Shown here: positions 17,590-26,500 of the stretch, one piece after another
Position numbering within the stretch: the stretch's first letter is position 1
Layout: each line of letters opens with the position of its first letter
NCBI RefSeq assembly: GCF_002005205.3
Contig: NZ_CP019701.2
Coordinates: 1,736,001-1,800,000, forward strand
DNA: 64,000 nucleotides
Direction: 5' to 3'
Source of the DNA: Rhizobium rhizogenes
Lineage (GTDB): Bacteria; Pseudomonadota; Alphaproteobacteria; Rhizobiales; Rhizobiaceae
Made by a program: the position numbers and the translations under genes
The notes under the pieces: model-generated
The model's input: only the letters and a program-made list of their open reading frames with translations
Database searches by the model: none
Told to the model about the DNA's origin: nothing

Positions 17590-18752
17590 TGGCTGGCGAC
17601 CTCTTCAGGCTTCGGCTGGTTCCCGACGCGGACCGCGCCGCCTTCTCTCACGCGCTGCAGGCCCTCGATCACGACAGGCTCGCCTTCCGCCAGCTCGGCC
17701 TTGACGAGAACGGCATCGGGATTGCGCTGCACGATCTGCACCCGCACTTTGTTCGACTTATTATCGGTGACGCGCCAGACATAGGAGCCTTCCGCGTCCC
17801 ATTGCACGGCAAGCGGATCGACCGAAGCATAAATCTCCCCGGCAAAGCGCATGGTGACGCCAAACGACATGCCGGCCCTGAGTTCATCCTTCTCATTGCC
17901 GAATTTCGCCCGGATGCGGATGGTGCGGCTCGCCTCATCGACGCGGTTGTCAACCGCCTCGACTTCGCCCTTGAAGGTCTCGCCGGGCCGGGAAATCGAC
18001 GTCGCCTCCACCGGCATGCCGACCTTGATCGCGGTCACGAAGCGCTCGGGGGCCCAGAAATTGACGAGAATTTCGGAGCGATCGTCAATACTGACAATGG
18101 TCGACTGCGTGGTAACGTTGTCGCCGATATTGGCGGCGACGATACCGGCCACGCCTTCGATGGGCGCGACGATGTCGCGACGCTTGAGATTAAGCTCGGC
18201 GGTGCTCAGCGCAAGCTTGGCGGCCTCTTCGGCAATCTGCGCATCCAGCACATCAAGGCGGGAAACGGATTTGAGGTTCTTGTAGGAATTCGATTTTTCG
18301 ACGGCGCTGCGCAGCGTCACCTGCGCCTTGTCCCGCTCGATCACCTGCTCCTCATCATCAAGCCGCGCGAGCACCTGCCCCTTCACGACGCGTGCACCGG
18401 AGGAGGTGCGGATTTCCGAAAGCGTGCCGGAGGTCTGCGGCATGACGACAACCGACTGGATCGCCTCGCCGTTGCCGATAGCGTTCAGCCGGTCATTGAC
18501 CATGCCTTTTTTAACCGGAGCCGTCACCACCAGAGTGGCATTGCCGTTGCGGCGAGCGCCGCCGGCATTCTGGCCCGATGGCGCGCCTGAGGTTCCGGCA
18601 CCGGATGCCGCCACCTCGATCGCACCTGCCGGCATTTTGCCGAGCCCGATGGCGGCGAGCACATTGCGGGCTTCGGGCGAATAAAAGCCCCAGAGACAGA
18701 GCCCGGCTCCCACCACGGCAAGACTGACACCCACCTGTTTCCAGACCCGCAT
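17586..18752 (-). CDS. RND efflux periplasmic membrane-fusion protein
   Basis: This 388-residue protein from ATG 18752 (GGAGAA ribosome binding site) has an N-terminal anchor (VGVSLAVVGAGLCLWGFY) and a Gly/Ala/Ser linker. A biotinyl-lipoyl/hairpin module follows (SEIRTSSGARVVKGQVLARLDDEEQ ... KRRDIVAPIEGVAGIVAANIGDNV), then a beta-barrel ending near residue 375. It links the RND pump to an outer-membrane channel. A longer frame to 18854 exists, but the added residues do not fit an anchor. The gene is the first of a two-gene operon with the pump and is divergent from the AhpD-like gene; the 239-bp gap between them should hold both promoters. Confidence 0.94.
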   Translation of the reverse strand: MRVWKQVGVSLAVVGAGLCLWGFYSPEARNVLAAIGLGKMPAGAIEVAASGAGTSGAPSGQNAGGARRNGNATLVVTAPVKKGMVNDRLNAIGNGEAIQSVVVMPQTSGTLSEIRTSSGARVVKGQVLARLDDEEQVIERDKAQVTLRSAVEKSNSYKNLKSVSRLDVLDAQIAEEAAKLALSTAELNLKRRDIVAPIEGVAGIVAANIGDNVTTQSTIVSIDDRSEILVNFWAPERFVTAIKVGMPVEATSISRPGETFKGEVEAVDNRVDEASRTIRIRAKFGNEKDELRAGMSFGVTMRFAGEIYASVDPLAVQWDAEGSYVWRVTDNKSNKVRVQIVQRNPDAVLVKAELAEGEPVVIEGLQRVREGGAVRVGNQPKPEEVASQ

Positions 18753-18991
18753 GTATTTCTCCGGTTGATCCGCGCAGCACGATACATTCCCGAAAACGAC
18801 ACGTTCCGGGACAGGTGCAGTATTCCTGCTTGGCGGGGGCAAGGCAACGCACAAATCCGTTCCTTACGTAATTGTAATTTGGGCGCAATTGCCGCGCCAG
18901 GCAGCCGGCCGGCAATCCTTCCGCGCAATCCTGTCGCAAATATCTTCCGTTGGGATAATCTGCCCCACGGAGAAACACGACTGGAGGAACC

Positions 18992-19402
18992 ATGAGCACC
19001 GTGACGAAAGCCGAGAATCCTGAAGCCGACCCGCGCGTCAAGGCGGTGTTCGATGATATCCGCGCCACCCGCAAATCGGATTTCATCAACAATATGTGGC
19101 TCTACCTCGCCTTCGATGCCGATCTGCTTGAAAAGACCTGGGGTGAAGTCAAGGCGGTGATGGCGACACCCTCGGCGCTCGATCCCGTGGTGAAGGAAAT
19201 GCTCTATATCGCCGTTTCCGTCACCAATGGCTGCTCCTATTGCGCCCATTCCCACACGGCCGCCGCCAAAGCCAAGGGCATGACGAAAGAGCAGCATGCC
19301 GATTTGCTACGCGTCATCGCGCTTGCCGCAAAAACCAACCAACTTGCTGTGGCTCTGCAAGTGCCCGTTGACGCCGCTTTCGACGCTGACAGGCAGACGT
19401 GA
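18992..19402 (+). CDS. AhpD-like carboxymuconolactone decarboxylase-family protein
   Basis: This 136-residue protein has the AhpD core PVVKEMLYIAVSVTNGCSYCAHSHTAAAKAKGM. The CxxC pair followed by His (CSYCAHSH) is the redox active site of AhpD-like peroxidase proteins. It may reduce peroxides or organic hydroperoxides, or act as a thiol-disulfide partner; no peroxiredoxin gene is adjacent. The ribosome binding site GGAGGAAC is strong. The gene is divergent from the RND operon and is followed by a short hairpin (19407-19431) that may be its terminator. Confidence 0.9.
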   Translation: MSTVTKAENPEADPRVKAVFDDIRATRKSDFINNMWLYLAFDADLLEKTWGEVKAVMATPSALDPVVKEMLYIAVSVTNGCSYCAHSHTAAAKAKGMTKEQHADLLRVIALAAKTNQLAVALQVPVDAAFDADRQT

Positions 19403-19406
19403 TACA

Positions 19407-19431
19407 AAAAATGCCTTGGAATAGGCGTTTT
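19407..19431 (+). terminator. Probable terminator after the AhpD-like gene
   Basis: AAATGCCT and AGGCGTTT flank a TTGGAAT-containing loop (8-bp stem with one G-T pair), starting 5 bp after the stop codon. The stem ends in a short T-run. It precedes the uvrD start by about 70 bp. Confidence 0.45.
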
Positions 19432-19502
19432 GACTGACGATACCGGAATAAAAGCAGAACACGGTTCTGGCCTTTATATCCCGAATCACTACATTGGGCC
19501 GC

Positions 19503-21977
19503 ATGAGCAACAGTTTTGACGATATGCCGTTCTTCGATGAGGAACCCGTGGCGCCGCGCAGGGCGACGAACAATGCCGGTGCGGAAAGCGGCGGCGGGCT
19601 TGGCATTGCCGCCCGCGCCATGGCGGCGCGCGACCAGACGCGTGCCGCGCCTGATTATCTTTCCGGCCTCAACCCGGAACAGCGCGATGCCGTTGAAACG
19701 CTGGACGGACCCGTTCTCGTTCTCGCCGGCGCCGGCACCGGCAAGACCCGCGTTCTGACGACCCGCATCGCCCATATTCTGGCGACCGGCCGCGCCTATC
19801 CCAGCCAAATCCTTGCCGTGACCTTCACCAACAAGGCCGCCCGCGAGATGAAGGAACGTATCGGCGTTCTGGTCGGCGGCGCTGTCGAGGGCATGCCCTG
19901 GCTCGGAACCTTCCACTCCATCGGCGTCAAGCTATTGCGCCGCCATGCCGAACTCGTCGGCCTTAAATCGGATTTCACCATTCTCGATACCGACGACGTG
20001 GTGCGGCTGATCAAGCAGCTCATCCAGGCCGAAGGTCTTGATGACAAGCGCTGGCCGGCCAAACAGTTCGCCGGCATGATAGACGGCTGGAAGAACAAGG
20101 GCCTGACGCCGCCGGATATTCCGGAGGGCGACAGCCGCGCCTTCGCCAACGGCAAGGGCCGCGAGCTTTACACCGCCTATCAGAACCGGCTGAAAACGCT
20201 GAACGCCTGCGACTTCGGCGACCTTCTGATGCACCCGATCAGCATCTTCCGCCGCCACACCGATATTCTGAAAGAGTATCACCAGAAGTTCCGCTACATT
20301 CTGGTGGACGAATATCAGGACACCAACACGGCGCAATATATGTGGCTCAGGCTGCTGGCCCAGCGCGCCAAGGGCGAACCGCAGAACGTCTGCTGCGTCG
20401 GCGACGACGACCAGTCGATCTATGGCTGGCGCGGCGCGGAAGTGGACAATATCCTCCGCTTCGACAAGGATTTTCCGGGCGCCAAGGTCATCAAGCTCGA
20501 GCGAAACTACCGTTCCACCGAACATATTCTCGGCGCCGCCGGCCATCTGATCGCCCATAATGAGGGACGCCTCGGCAAAACGCTGTTTACCGAACGCAGC
20601 AGCCCTGACGATGAAAAGGTCGTGGTGCATGCCGCCTGGGATTCCGAGGAGGAAGCCCGCGCGGTCGGCGAGGAAATCGAACAGCTTCAGCGCAAGAACC
20701 ATAATCTGAACGACATGGCCATTCTCGTTCGCGCCTCCTTCCAGATGCGCGAGTTCGAAGACCGCTTCGTCACGCTCGGCCTCAATTACCGCGTCATTGG
20801 CGGCCCGCGCTTTTATGAGCGCCTCGAAATCCGCGACGCCATGGCCTATTTCCGCCTTGTCTGCCAGCCGGCAGACGATCTTGCCTTCGAGCGGATCGTC
20901 AACACACCGAAGCGCGGCCTTGGCGATACGACGATCCGCAATCTGCACGATTACGCCCGCGCCCGCGATATTCCGATGCTGGCCGCAGCCGCCGACATCA
21001 TCGAGACCGACGAGCTGAAACCGAAGGCGCGCAAGGCGCTGTTCGACGTGGTGCAGGATTTCCGCCGCTGGCAGGGCCTCCTGGAAAACACCGAACACAC
21101 CACGCTTGCCGAGCAGATTCTCGACGAAAGCGGCTATACCGCCATGTGGCAGGCCGACAAGACGGCAGAAGCGCCCGGACGACTGGAAAACCTGAAGGAA
21201 CTCATCCGCTCGATGGAAGCCTTCGAGAGCATGCGCGGCTTCCTTGAGCACGTCGCCCTCGTCATGGATGCCGAGCAGAACGAAAATCTCGATGCCGTCT
21301 CCATCATGACGCTGCATTCCGCCAAGGGTCTGGAATTCGACACCGTATTCCTGCCGGGCTGGGAAGAAGGCCTGTTCCCGCACCAGCGGGCGCTGGATGA
21401 GGGCGGCCGCGCCGGTCTGGAGGAAGAGCGCCGCCTTGCCTATGTCGGCATCACCCGCGCCAAGAAGCTCTGCCATATCTGGTTCGTGTCGAACCGGCGC
21501 ATTCACGGGCTGTGGCAATCCACCCTGCCCTCCCGTTTCCTTGATGAACTGCCACCCGCCCATGTGGATGTGGCGGCGTCCGACAGCAGTTACGGCGGTT
21601 ATGGCGGCCGCGGCGGCTACGGCCAGTCCCGATTCGACAAGGCCGATCCCTTCGCCAACAACTACTCCACTCCCGGCTGGAAGCGCGCGCAGCAGAACCG
21701 CAGCGACGCCACCCGCGACAATTGGGGCACCCGCTCCGGCCATGCGGTCGAACGGATCGGTTATGGCGAAAGCGGCCCGCGCACCCGCACCATCGACGGC
21801 GAGCTGGTGGCGAAATCCGTGGCCGACACGCCATCGAAATACTTTGTCGGCGACCGCGTCTTCCACCTCAAATTCGGCAACGGCAATATTTCCGCCATCG
21901 AGGGCAACAAGCTGACCATCGACTTCGATCGCGCCGGGCAGAAACGGGTGCTGGACGGATTTGTGGAAAAGGTTTGA
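19503..21977 (+). CDS. uvrD: UvrD/PcrA-type superfamily 1 DNA helicase
   Basis: This 824-residue protein has the SF1A helicase motifs in order. They are LNPEQRDAV (Q motif), AGAGTGKTRVLTTRIAHIL (Walker A), TFTNKAAREMKERI, FHSIGVKLLRR, ILVDEYQDTN (motif II), GDDDQSIYGWRGA (III), LERNYRST (IV), and MTLHSAKGLEFDTVFLPG (V), then YVGITRAKK (VI). The C-terminal 60 residues (FVGDRVFHLKFGNGNISAIEG) form the Tudor-like domain of PcrA/UvrD that contacts RNA polymerase. A Gly/Tyr/Ser-rich linker precedes it (about residues 695-740). It unwinds DNA 3' to 5' in nucleotide-excision and mismatch repair. ATG 19503 is chosen over 19494 because MSNSFDDMPFFDE is a typical start. Confidence 0.95.
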   Translation: MSNSFDDMPFFDEEPVAPRRATNNAGAESGGGLGIAARAMAARDQTRAAPDYLSGLNPEQRDAVETLDGPVLVLAGAGTGKTRVLTTRIAHILATGRAYPSQILAVTFTNKAAREMKERIGVLVGGAVEGMPWLGTFHSIGVKLLRRHAELVGLKSDFTILDTDDVVRLIKQLIQAEGLDDKRWPAKQFAGMIDGWKNKGLTPPDIPEGDSRAFANGKGRELYTAYQNRLKTLNACDFGDLLMHPISIFRRHTDILKEYHQKFRYILVDEYQDTNTAQYMWLRLLAQRAKGEPQNVCCVGDDDQSIYGWRGAEVDNILRFDKDFPGAKVIKLERNYRSTEHILGAAGHLIAHNEGRLGKTLFTERSSPDDEKVVVHAAWDSEEEARAVGEEIEQLQRKNHNLNDMAILVRASFQMREFEDRFVTLGLNYRVIGGPRFYERLEIRDAMAYFRLVCQPADDLAFERIVNTPKRGLGDTTIRNLHDYARARDIPMLAAAADIIETDELKPKARKALFDVVQDFRRWQGLLENTEHTTLAEQILDESGYTAMWQADKTAEAPGRLENLKELIRSMEAFESMRGFLEHVALVMDAEQNENLDAVSIMTLHSAKGLEFDTVFLPGWEEGLFPHQRALDEGGRAGLEEERRLAYVGITRAKKLCHIWFVSNRRIHGLWQSTLPSRFLDELPPAHVDVAASDSSYGGYGGRGGYGQSRFDKADPFANNYSTPGWKRAQQNRSDATRDNWGTRSGHAVERIGYGESGPRTRTIDGELVAKSVADTPSKYFVGDRVFHLKFGNGNISAIEGNKLTIDFDRAGQKRVLDGFVEKV

Positions 21978-22082
21978 TTCGCACGATTAAGACAGGTTCA
22001 AGACAGCTTTTTCCATAGCCCGCCTCAAGCCGTTGCAATAAAGGAATTGCTACACGACAGCGAAAACCGGGCGAGGACCGCT

Positions 22083-22895
22083 TTGCATATTTTACCGAAA
22101 AGCCAGCGCAGGCTTGCCGTTTTCCTGATCAACATGGACGGTGCCACCAGGCGCCTTGAGGACATGACGACCCGGCTCGATGCCATGGGGCTGAAGGCGG
22201 AGCGGGTGGCCGGTGTCAATGGCAGGGAGCTGAAGTATCCGATCCCGGAATTCAGCGAGATTTCCTACATGCTCATGCATGGCCGCCGTACCTCGCCGCC
22301 GGAAATCGGCTGTTATCTCAGCCATGTCGCCTGCGCCAATAAGTTCATGGACAGCGATGCCGATATCGCGCTCATCCTCGAAGACGACGTCGTCTTTGAC
22401 CATGATTTTCTCGATGCGCTCGACGAGGCGGTGCTGAACGGCGATGACTGGGATCTGCTGCGGCTGACCACGGTCAGCAATGGCCGGAAGTTTCCGTTTC
22501 GTCCGCTCGCCGGCGGCCGTTCGCTCGCCATCGCACTGACCCGCGAAAAAGGATCTGGGGCCTATCTCGTCAATCGCCGCGCCGGACGGTGGATCTCGAA
22601 ACTCATTCCCATGCGGCTCGCCTACGATATCGCTTTTGATCTGGAATATCTCGCGGGCCTGAAGGGAGCCTTCATCTACCCTCTCTGCGCGACGCAGGAT
22701 GCGGACGGTGAAAGCCAGATCCAGAACAACCTGCGCATTTATCGCCTGCCGCGCTGGCGTTATTTCACGGTACTGCCCTACCGCGCCTATCTGGAAACGA
22801 GCCGTTTTCTCCTGCGCGGCCTCCGCTTTGCGGTGGCGAAAGCACGGGTGGCAATGGAAGGCGGCAAGCGAAAAGCTGCCGCTGCCGGACATTGA
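22083..22895 (+). CDS. Family 25 glycosyltransferase (LPS-type)
   Basis: The protein contains AVFLINMDGATRRLEDM, ERVAGVNGREL, EIGCYLSHV and ALILEDDVVFDHDFLDAL, the run of motifs typical of GT25 beta-1,4-galactosyltransferases that act on lipooligosaccharide. LEDDV carries the metal-binding acidic residues. It is 270 residues from TTG 22083, which has GAGGA 5 nt upstream. An alternative TTG at 22047 would add 12 residues but has poor ribosome-binding spacing, and the first in-frame ATG (residue 18) would cut the conserved strand. The C-terminal 50 residues are Arg/Lys/Ala-rich. It probably adds a sugar to envelope glycan at the cytoplasmic face. No other glycan gene is adjacent. Confidence 0.88.
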   Translation: MHILPKSQRRLAVFLINMDGATRRLEDMTTRLDAMGLKAERVAGVNGRELKYPIPEFSEISYMLMHGRRTSPPEIGCYLSHVACANKFMDSDADIALILEDDVVFDHDFLDALDEAVLNGDDWDLLRLTTVSNGRKFPFRPLAGGRSLAIALTREKGSGAYLVNRRAGRWISKLIPMRLAYDIAFDLEYLAGLKGAFIYPLCATQDADGESQIQNNLRIYRLPRWRYFTVLPYRAYLETSRFLLRGLRFAVAKARVAMEGGKRKAAAAGH

Positions 22896-22904
22896 GCGAC
22901 GGGC

Positions 22905-23024
22905 TCAGATCTCTCCGGGCGTGAAGCCGATGAGATAGACCGCAGCCACCACGGCTGCGGGAATGAAAATCGAAATGACAAAAATCGTCATCCGGTTCAA
23001 TGGCTTGCGCGTCGTTTTCTTCAT
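22905..23024 (-). CDS. Small single-span membrane protein, unrecognised
   Basis: This 39-residue frame begins MKKTTRKPLNRMTIFVISI and contains one hydrophobic stretch (about residues 13-33) after a basic N-terminus, ending GFTPGEI. The basic-inside layout fits a small inner-membrane protein. The ribosome binding site is weak. It lies between the glycosyltransferase and YdcZ genes on the opposite strand. I cannot name a family, and it may be a chance frame. Confidence 0.5.
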   Translation of the reverse strand: MKKTTRKPLNRMTIFVISIFIPAAVVAAVYLIGFTPGEI

Positions 23025-23166
23025 GCTGGAACAATGCGCGGCTGGGTCGCTGGTTCCGTAGCGCACAGGATAATGTCGCCCAAGGCAAAGAAGAGGCGCA
23101 ATTCGATTCCGCTTCAGGCACATATCAGCTAAAGCTCAGGTTCCTCTTCAGCTTTCCCGGCCCGCC

Positions 23167-23649
23167 ATGACAGATACGACGCATCCCCGCCTCAACCCGC
23201 TGCATCTTGCCGCCGCCTTCGCCAGCGGCTGCCTCCTGACGCTGATGGTCCATTTCAACGGCCAGCTTGCCCATTATGGCAGCGCGCTGTTTTCCTCATG
23301 GACGGCGCACGGAACCGGCACGGTGGCGGCGCTGATCTATCTCGCCATCATGCGCCCGAAGACAGACCCTGCGGCACCGGCAAAACCGAAAGCGCCGCTC
23401 TGGGCCTATTGCGGCGGGGTCGTGGGTGCGGCCATCGTCATTCTCACCTCCACCGCCGTCAATTCGCCGCTGGCGCTTTCCGGCACCATTGCACTCGGTC
23501 TTGGCGGACAGGTGATCTTCAGCCTGCTGGCCGATCTTTTCGGCCTCTTCGGCCTGCCCAAAAGACGACCGGACATGCGGGACATGGCGGCGGTGGCACT
23601 GATCCTTTGCGGCAGCGCGCTTATTATTCTCGTCGGGAGAACGGCATGA
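23167..23649 (+). CDS. YdcZ-type half-size DMT transporter, first of pair
   Basis: This 160-residue protein has about five hydrophobic helices (HLAAAFASGCLLTLMVHFN; AALIYLAIM; GVVGAAIVILTSTAV; and others). It begins with the NGQLAHYGSALFSSWTAHGTG signature of the DMT_YdcZ (DUF606) family of drug/metabolite transporters. Members are half the size of EamA proteins and often occur as pairs, which probably heterodimerise. The substrate is unknown. The stop overlaps the start of the next YdcZ gene (ATGA), so the two are made together. Confidence 0.88.
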   Translation: MTDTTHPRLNPLHLAAAFASGCLLTLMVHFNGQLAHYGSALFSSWTAHGTGTVAALIYLAIMRPKTDPAAPAKPKAPLWAYCGGVVGAAIVILTSTAVNSPLALSGTIALGLGGQVIFSLLADLFGLFGLPKRRPDMRDMAAVALILCGSALIILVGRTA

Positions 23650-24071
23650 TTATCTGGATCGCCATGGCCTTTACGGGTGGCGTGTTCGTGGCGCTGAGCC
23701 GGCAGATCAACGGCCGTCTCAGCCTGTCGAACTCGCCGCTCATAGCCTCCTTCTGGAACCATATTGTCGGTTTTGGCGTGCTGACCGTCATCGGGCTCAT
23801 CGTCGGCGGCCTCATTCCGCCGGGAGCGGCCGATGCCCCCTGGCTTGCCTTCATCGGCGGCCCGATCGGTGTCGTCTTCATCGCTTCGGGAAGCTGGCTC
23901 ATCCCGCGCATCGGCGCGGTCAACACCGCCCTTCTGGTCATCAGCGGCCAGATGGTATCAGGCGTCGTGCTCGATCTTTTCAGCGATCATCCGCCGAAAA
24001 TCTGGGCAAGCGCGCTCGGCATTCTTCTCATCCTTGCCGGCATGGTACTGACACAGCGGCGCGGCCGCTGA
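23646..24071 (+). CDS. YdcZ-type half-size DMT transporter, second of pair
   Basis: This 141-residue protein begins MIIWIAMAFTGGVFVALSRQINGRLSLSNSPLIASFWNH, the same N-terminal signature as its upstream partner (QINGRL ... SPLIASFWNHIVG). About five hydrophobic helices follow. The start ATG overlaps the upstream stop by 4 bp. Dual-topology or antiparallel assembly with the partner is the usual model for such pairs and is inferred here. It is convergent with the DUF2778 gene at 16 bp. Confidence 0.9.
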   Translation: MIIWIAMAFTGGVFVALSRQINGRLSLSNSPLIASFWNHIVGFGVLTVIGLIVGGLIPPGAADAPWLAFIGGPIGVVFIASGSWLIPRIGAVNTALLVISGQMVSGVVLDLFSDHPPKIWASALGILLILAGMVLTQRRGR

Positions 24072-24087
24072 CAAAACGCGGGCAGCC

Positions 24088-25371
24088 TCAGGAATCGCTG
24101 CCGCGCGAGAACATGCTGAACAGCGTCTTGCCACCGCTTTTGCTGCCGCCGCTGGCAAGCGTGGGACGAATGCCGTTGAGCTTGGGCACCACCACCATGC
24201 GTTTGACTTCGCCGCGCTTGAAGGCCGCGAGGAAGCGGGAATAGTCTCGGAACACGACACAGCCATTCGATTCGCCGCGTTTCGCCAGCATGTAGGTATG
24301 GGCCAGAAGGCCGTCGCGGCCATGTGGGTTGACGCCGTTTTCCGGTGTCAGGCGAATGGCCTCGACGCCATGGAAACGGGCCTCGCGCATCGTCAGCTTA
24401 TAGCTGGAAGGCGGTGTCGAGCCACGCATCTTCACATGAACGTAATCCGGGTTGTCGCGCATCTTGCCGATGCCGGAATGCGCCTCCAGCTTCTCGCCGT
24501 TTGGCATGTGCACCACGCCGGAGGAAATATCGTAGATCGCCGTGCCGTTGCCGCGGTCCGGCCACGGAACCGCATCCATCTTGCTCGGCTCACGCATCGG
24601 ATTGTCCGGCTTCGCAAAGGCGAGCATGGCACCGGTGCTCTGCTTCGGCGCCTGCGGGGCCCGCAGCGGAACCGGCACATCGAAATCCGGGGCGGAAGCG
24701 ACAGCGGGGACGCGTTCCTCCGCCCTGGAAGATGCGGCGGGACGCGGTGATGGCTCCACCGTCTCAGCCGCAGCAACCTCGGGGCGGAAGCTCGGCAGCG
24801 GCACATCGTCGGGGAGCAGGCTGTTGGCCTCCTCCTCGATCTGCGGCCGCGCCAGCGCCACTTCAAATGCCGGATGTTGCGAGGCGGGGCTCCGATAGGC
24901 GACCTCGGAGGTGCGTCCGAGCGCCGAATCGACGATTGCCGAAGGCCGCAGCGCCGCAAGTTCCCTGACCGTCGCCTGCCCCTTTGCATTCACCGCCGCG
25001 CCAAAACGCTCGCCGAATTCCTTCGCGCCGATTTCGGGCATGATGCCGGCAAGACGAACCGCCTTCTGCTGGCCATGGCTGTGGTCGCTCAGGCGCGAGA
25101 ATTTGCGGACGTGAATATCCCGCCCAGCCGCAGGGGCGGCAGCCGTGGCGGAATCGAGCCTTGCCACCAGCGTCTTTTCAAATTGTCCGACACCGTGGGA
25201 GGCGGCCGCCATGCTGTGCAGCGAAGCAAAGGCAGCAAAGGCGAACAGCCCGGCGAAAGCGCCGCCACCAAGAAGCGCGGACATTCGGCCAAGCGAAAAT
25301 GATTTGTCTCTCTTGACGGAAGACGGGCCGGCAAGACCGGCGCCATTATAGGCCGCAGCAGAAAACGCCAT
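24088..25371 (-). CDS. Membrane-anchored protein with C-terminal Tlde1/DUF2778 (L,D-transpeptidase-like) domain
   Basis: This 427-residue protein has a short N-terminus, a hydrophobic segment (about 32-55; GGGAFAGLFAFAAFASL) and a long Pro/Ala/Glu-rich periplasmic linker (about 60-290). The final domain (about 290-405) starts GTAIYDISSGVVHMPNGEKL. It contains HSGIGKMRDNPDYVHVKMRG, then HGRDGLLAHTYML and RGESNGCVVF. The His plus SNGC cysteine layout is that of the Tlde1/DUF2778 family, whose founding member is a peptidoglycan-attacking type VI effector with L,D-transpeptidase/carboxypeptidase activity. Here, with a membrane anchor and no type VI genes nearby, it is more likely a housekeeping cell-wall enzyme. 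That role is inferred. Confidence 0.85.
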   Translation of the reverse strand: MAFSAAAYNGAGLAGPSSVKRDKSFSLGRMSALLGGGAFAGLFAFAAFASLHSMAAASHGVGQFEKTLVARLDSATAAAPAAGRDIHVRKFSRLSDHSHGQQKAVRLAGIMPEIGAKEFGERFGAAVNAKGQATVRELAALRPSAIVDSALGRTSEVAYRSPASQHPAFEVALARPQIEEEANSLLPDDVPLPSFRPEVAAAETVEPSPRPAASSRAEERVPAVASAPDFDVPVPLRAPQAPKQSTGAMLAFAKPDNPMREPSKMDAVPWPDRGNGTAIYDISSGVVHMPNGEKLEAHSGIGKMRDNPDYVHVKMRGSTPPSSYKLTMREARFHGVEAIRLTPENGVNPHGRDGLLAHTYMLAKRGESNGCVVFRDYSRFLAAFKRGEVKRMVVVPKLNGIRPTLASGGSKSGGKTLFSMFSRGSDS

Positions 25372-25828
25372 GATACTCGTTACTCGAACCGTTCACGCAC
25401 ACCCGGCCGATGCCGGTGGGATTTTGGGGCATCCGAAGAGCGGGTAAACACCACGCCGGTTTCGGAACTGACTGGTTCGAAGCATGACGAATTATGGTAA
25501 CCAAAGTGTTTACGAGTCCCTGCAAAAATATTTCGTTAAGGTCTGCGCATTGTAGGGCGAAGGCAAAACAATGACTTACACGGGCATAGCGTGCATCTGC
25601 ACCACATCGTCCCGGAAGAAGGCCCCTGCGGGGCGCCATCGGCCTTTAAAATTTCCGTCGCCGCATCGTCAGGTAAATTCCGACTTGGCCGGAAATTTGC
25701 TGCAAATGCGGCAGGACTGCGACGGGGCGAGCGCCCGTCACGGGCACTTGCACCGGCACAAAGGTTGAAAGGGCACTTGATCCGCCAGAGGTGGCTTGGC
25801 ATCCTGCTGGCAAAAAGGGAGGCACATC
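25372..25828. other. Intergenic region upstream of DUF2778 and pncA genes
   Basis: This 457-bp region lies between divergent starts. It has inverted 8-mers GTAAACAC (25444-25451) and GTGTTTAC (25506-25513) set 54 bp apart, and a short dyad GACGGG ... CCCGTC at 25721-25739. A 65-codon frame at 25571-25768 has a possible GAAGG ribosome binding site but no family character. Both promoters should lie here. Confidence 0.4.
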
Positions 25829-26455
25829 ATGAAGGCGCTGCTGCTCATCGACATTCAGAACGGCTTTTGCCCGGGCGGCAATCTGGCCGTTGCCGAAGGC
25901 GACAAGGTCGTGCCCGCCGCCAATGCCCTGATCGACAATGGCGGTTACGATCTCATCGTCGCATCGCAGGACTGGCACCCGGAAAACCACGGCAGTTTCG
26001 CCTCGCAGCACCCCGGCAGGAAACCTTTCGACATGGGCGAACTTTCCGGCAAACCGCAGATGATGTGGCCGGACCATTGCGTGCAGGGCACGCAGGATGC
26101 GGAATTCCATCCCGACCTGAAGACGGAGGCATTCGACTACATTCAGCAGAAGGGCGAAAACCCCGCCGTCGACAGCTATTCCGCCTTTCGCGACAACGAC
26201 CAGTCGGCAACGACGGGCCTTGCCGATTATCTGGCCCGTCAGGGCGTGACGCAACTCGACATATGCGGCCTCGCCACCGATTATTGCGTCAGTTTTTCGG
26301 TACTCGATGCGCTCGACATGCTACCCGGCGTCAGGGTCCGTTTCATCGAGGATGCAAGCCGCGGCATCGATCCGCAGGGCATAAAGGCCGCGATTGCGGA
26401 GATGCGGGAAAAGGGCGCCGCAATCGTCAACAGCCGCGACATATTGCGCGACTGA
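25829..26455 (+). CDS. pncA: Nicotinamidase/pyrazinamidase
   Basis: This 208-residue protein starts MKALLLIDIQNGF behind AGGGAGG. It has the cysteine-hydrolase triad Asp8, Lys108 (QQKGENP) and Cys153 (LATDYCVSFSV). The metal-binding Asp48/His50/His54 lie in ASQDWHPENHGSFAS, and the oxyanion segment is WPDHCVQGTQDAEFHPDL. It deamidates nicotinamide to nicotinate for NAD salvage in the cytosol, and the same reaction activates pyrazinamide. The length is typical. An inverted repeat (26456-26486) directly follows the stop. Confidence 0.95.
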   Translation: MKALLLIDIQNGFCPGGNLAVAEGDKVVPAANALIDNGGYDLIVASQDWHPENHGSFASQHPGRKPFDMGELSGKPQMMWPDHCVQGTQDAEFHPDLKTEAFDYIQQKGENPAVDSYSAFRDNDQSATTGLADYLARQGVTQLDICGLATDYCVSFSVLDALDMLPGVRVRFIEDASRGIDPQGIKAAIAEMREKGAAIVNSRDILRD

Positions 26456-26500
26456 CCTCACGCTTCTGCCGGCCACAGGCGTGAGGTATGGAAAGCTCCG

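Noticed and set aside
19932..21866. Long minus-strand open frame (644 codons) opposite uvrD
   Set aside because: It lies fully antisense to a clear UvrD helicase, reads with low family sense and reflects high-GC codon use.
22092..22892. Minus-strand frame of 266 codons opposite the glycosyltransferase
   Set aside because: The + strand frame has full GT25 motifs; this one has none.
25571..25768. 65-codon + frame in the DUF2778/pncA gap
   Set aside because: A possible ribosome binding site is present, but amino acid composition is His/Arg/Cys-rich without family character, and it is probably chance.
26456..26486. CCTCACGC ... GCGTGAGG repeat after pncA considered as terminator
   Set aside because: Perfect 8-bp arms but a 15-nt loop and no T-run on either strand; left as unclassified.
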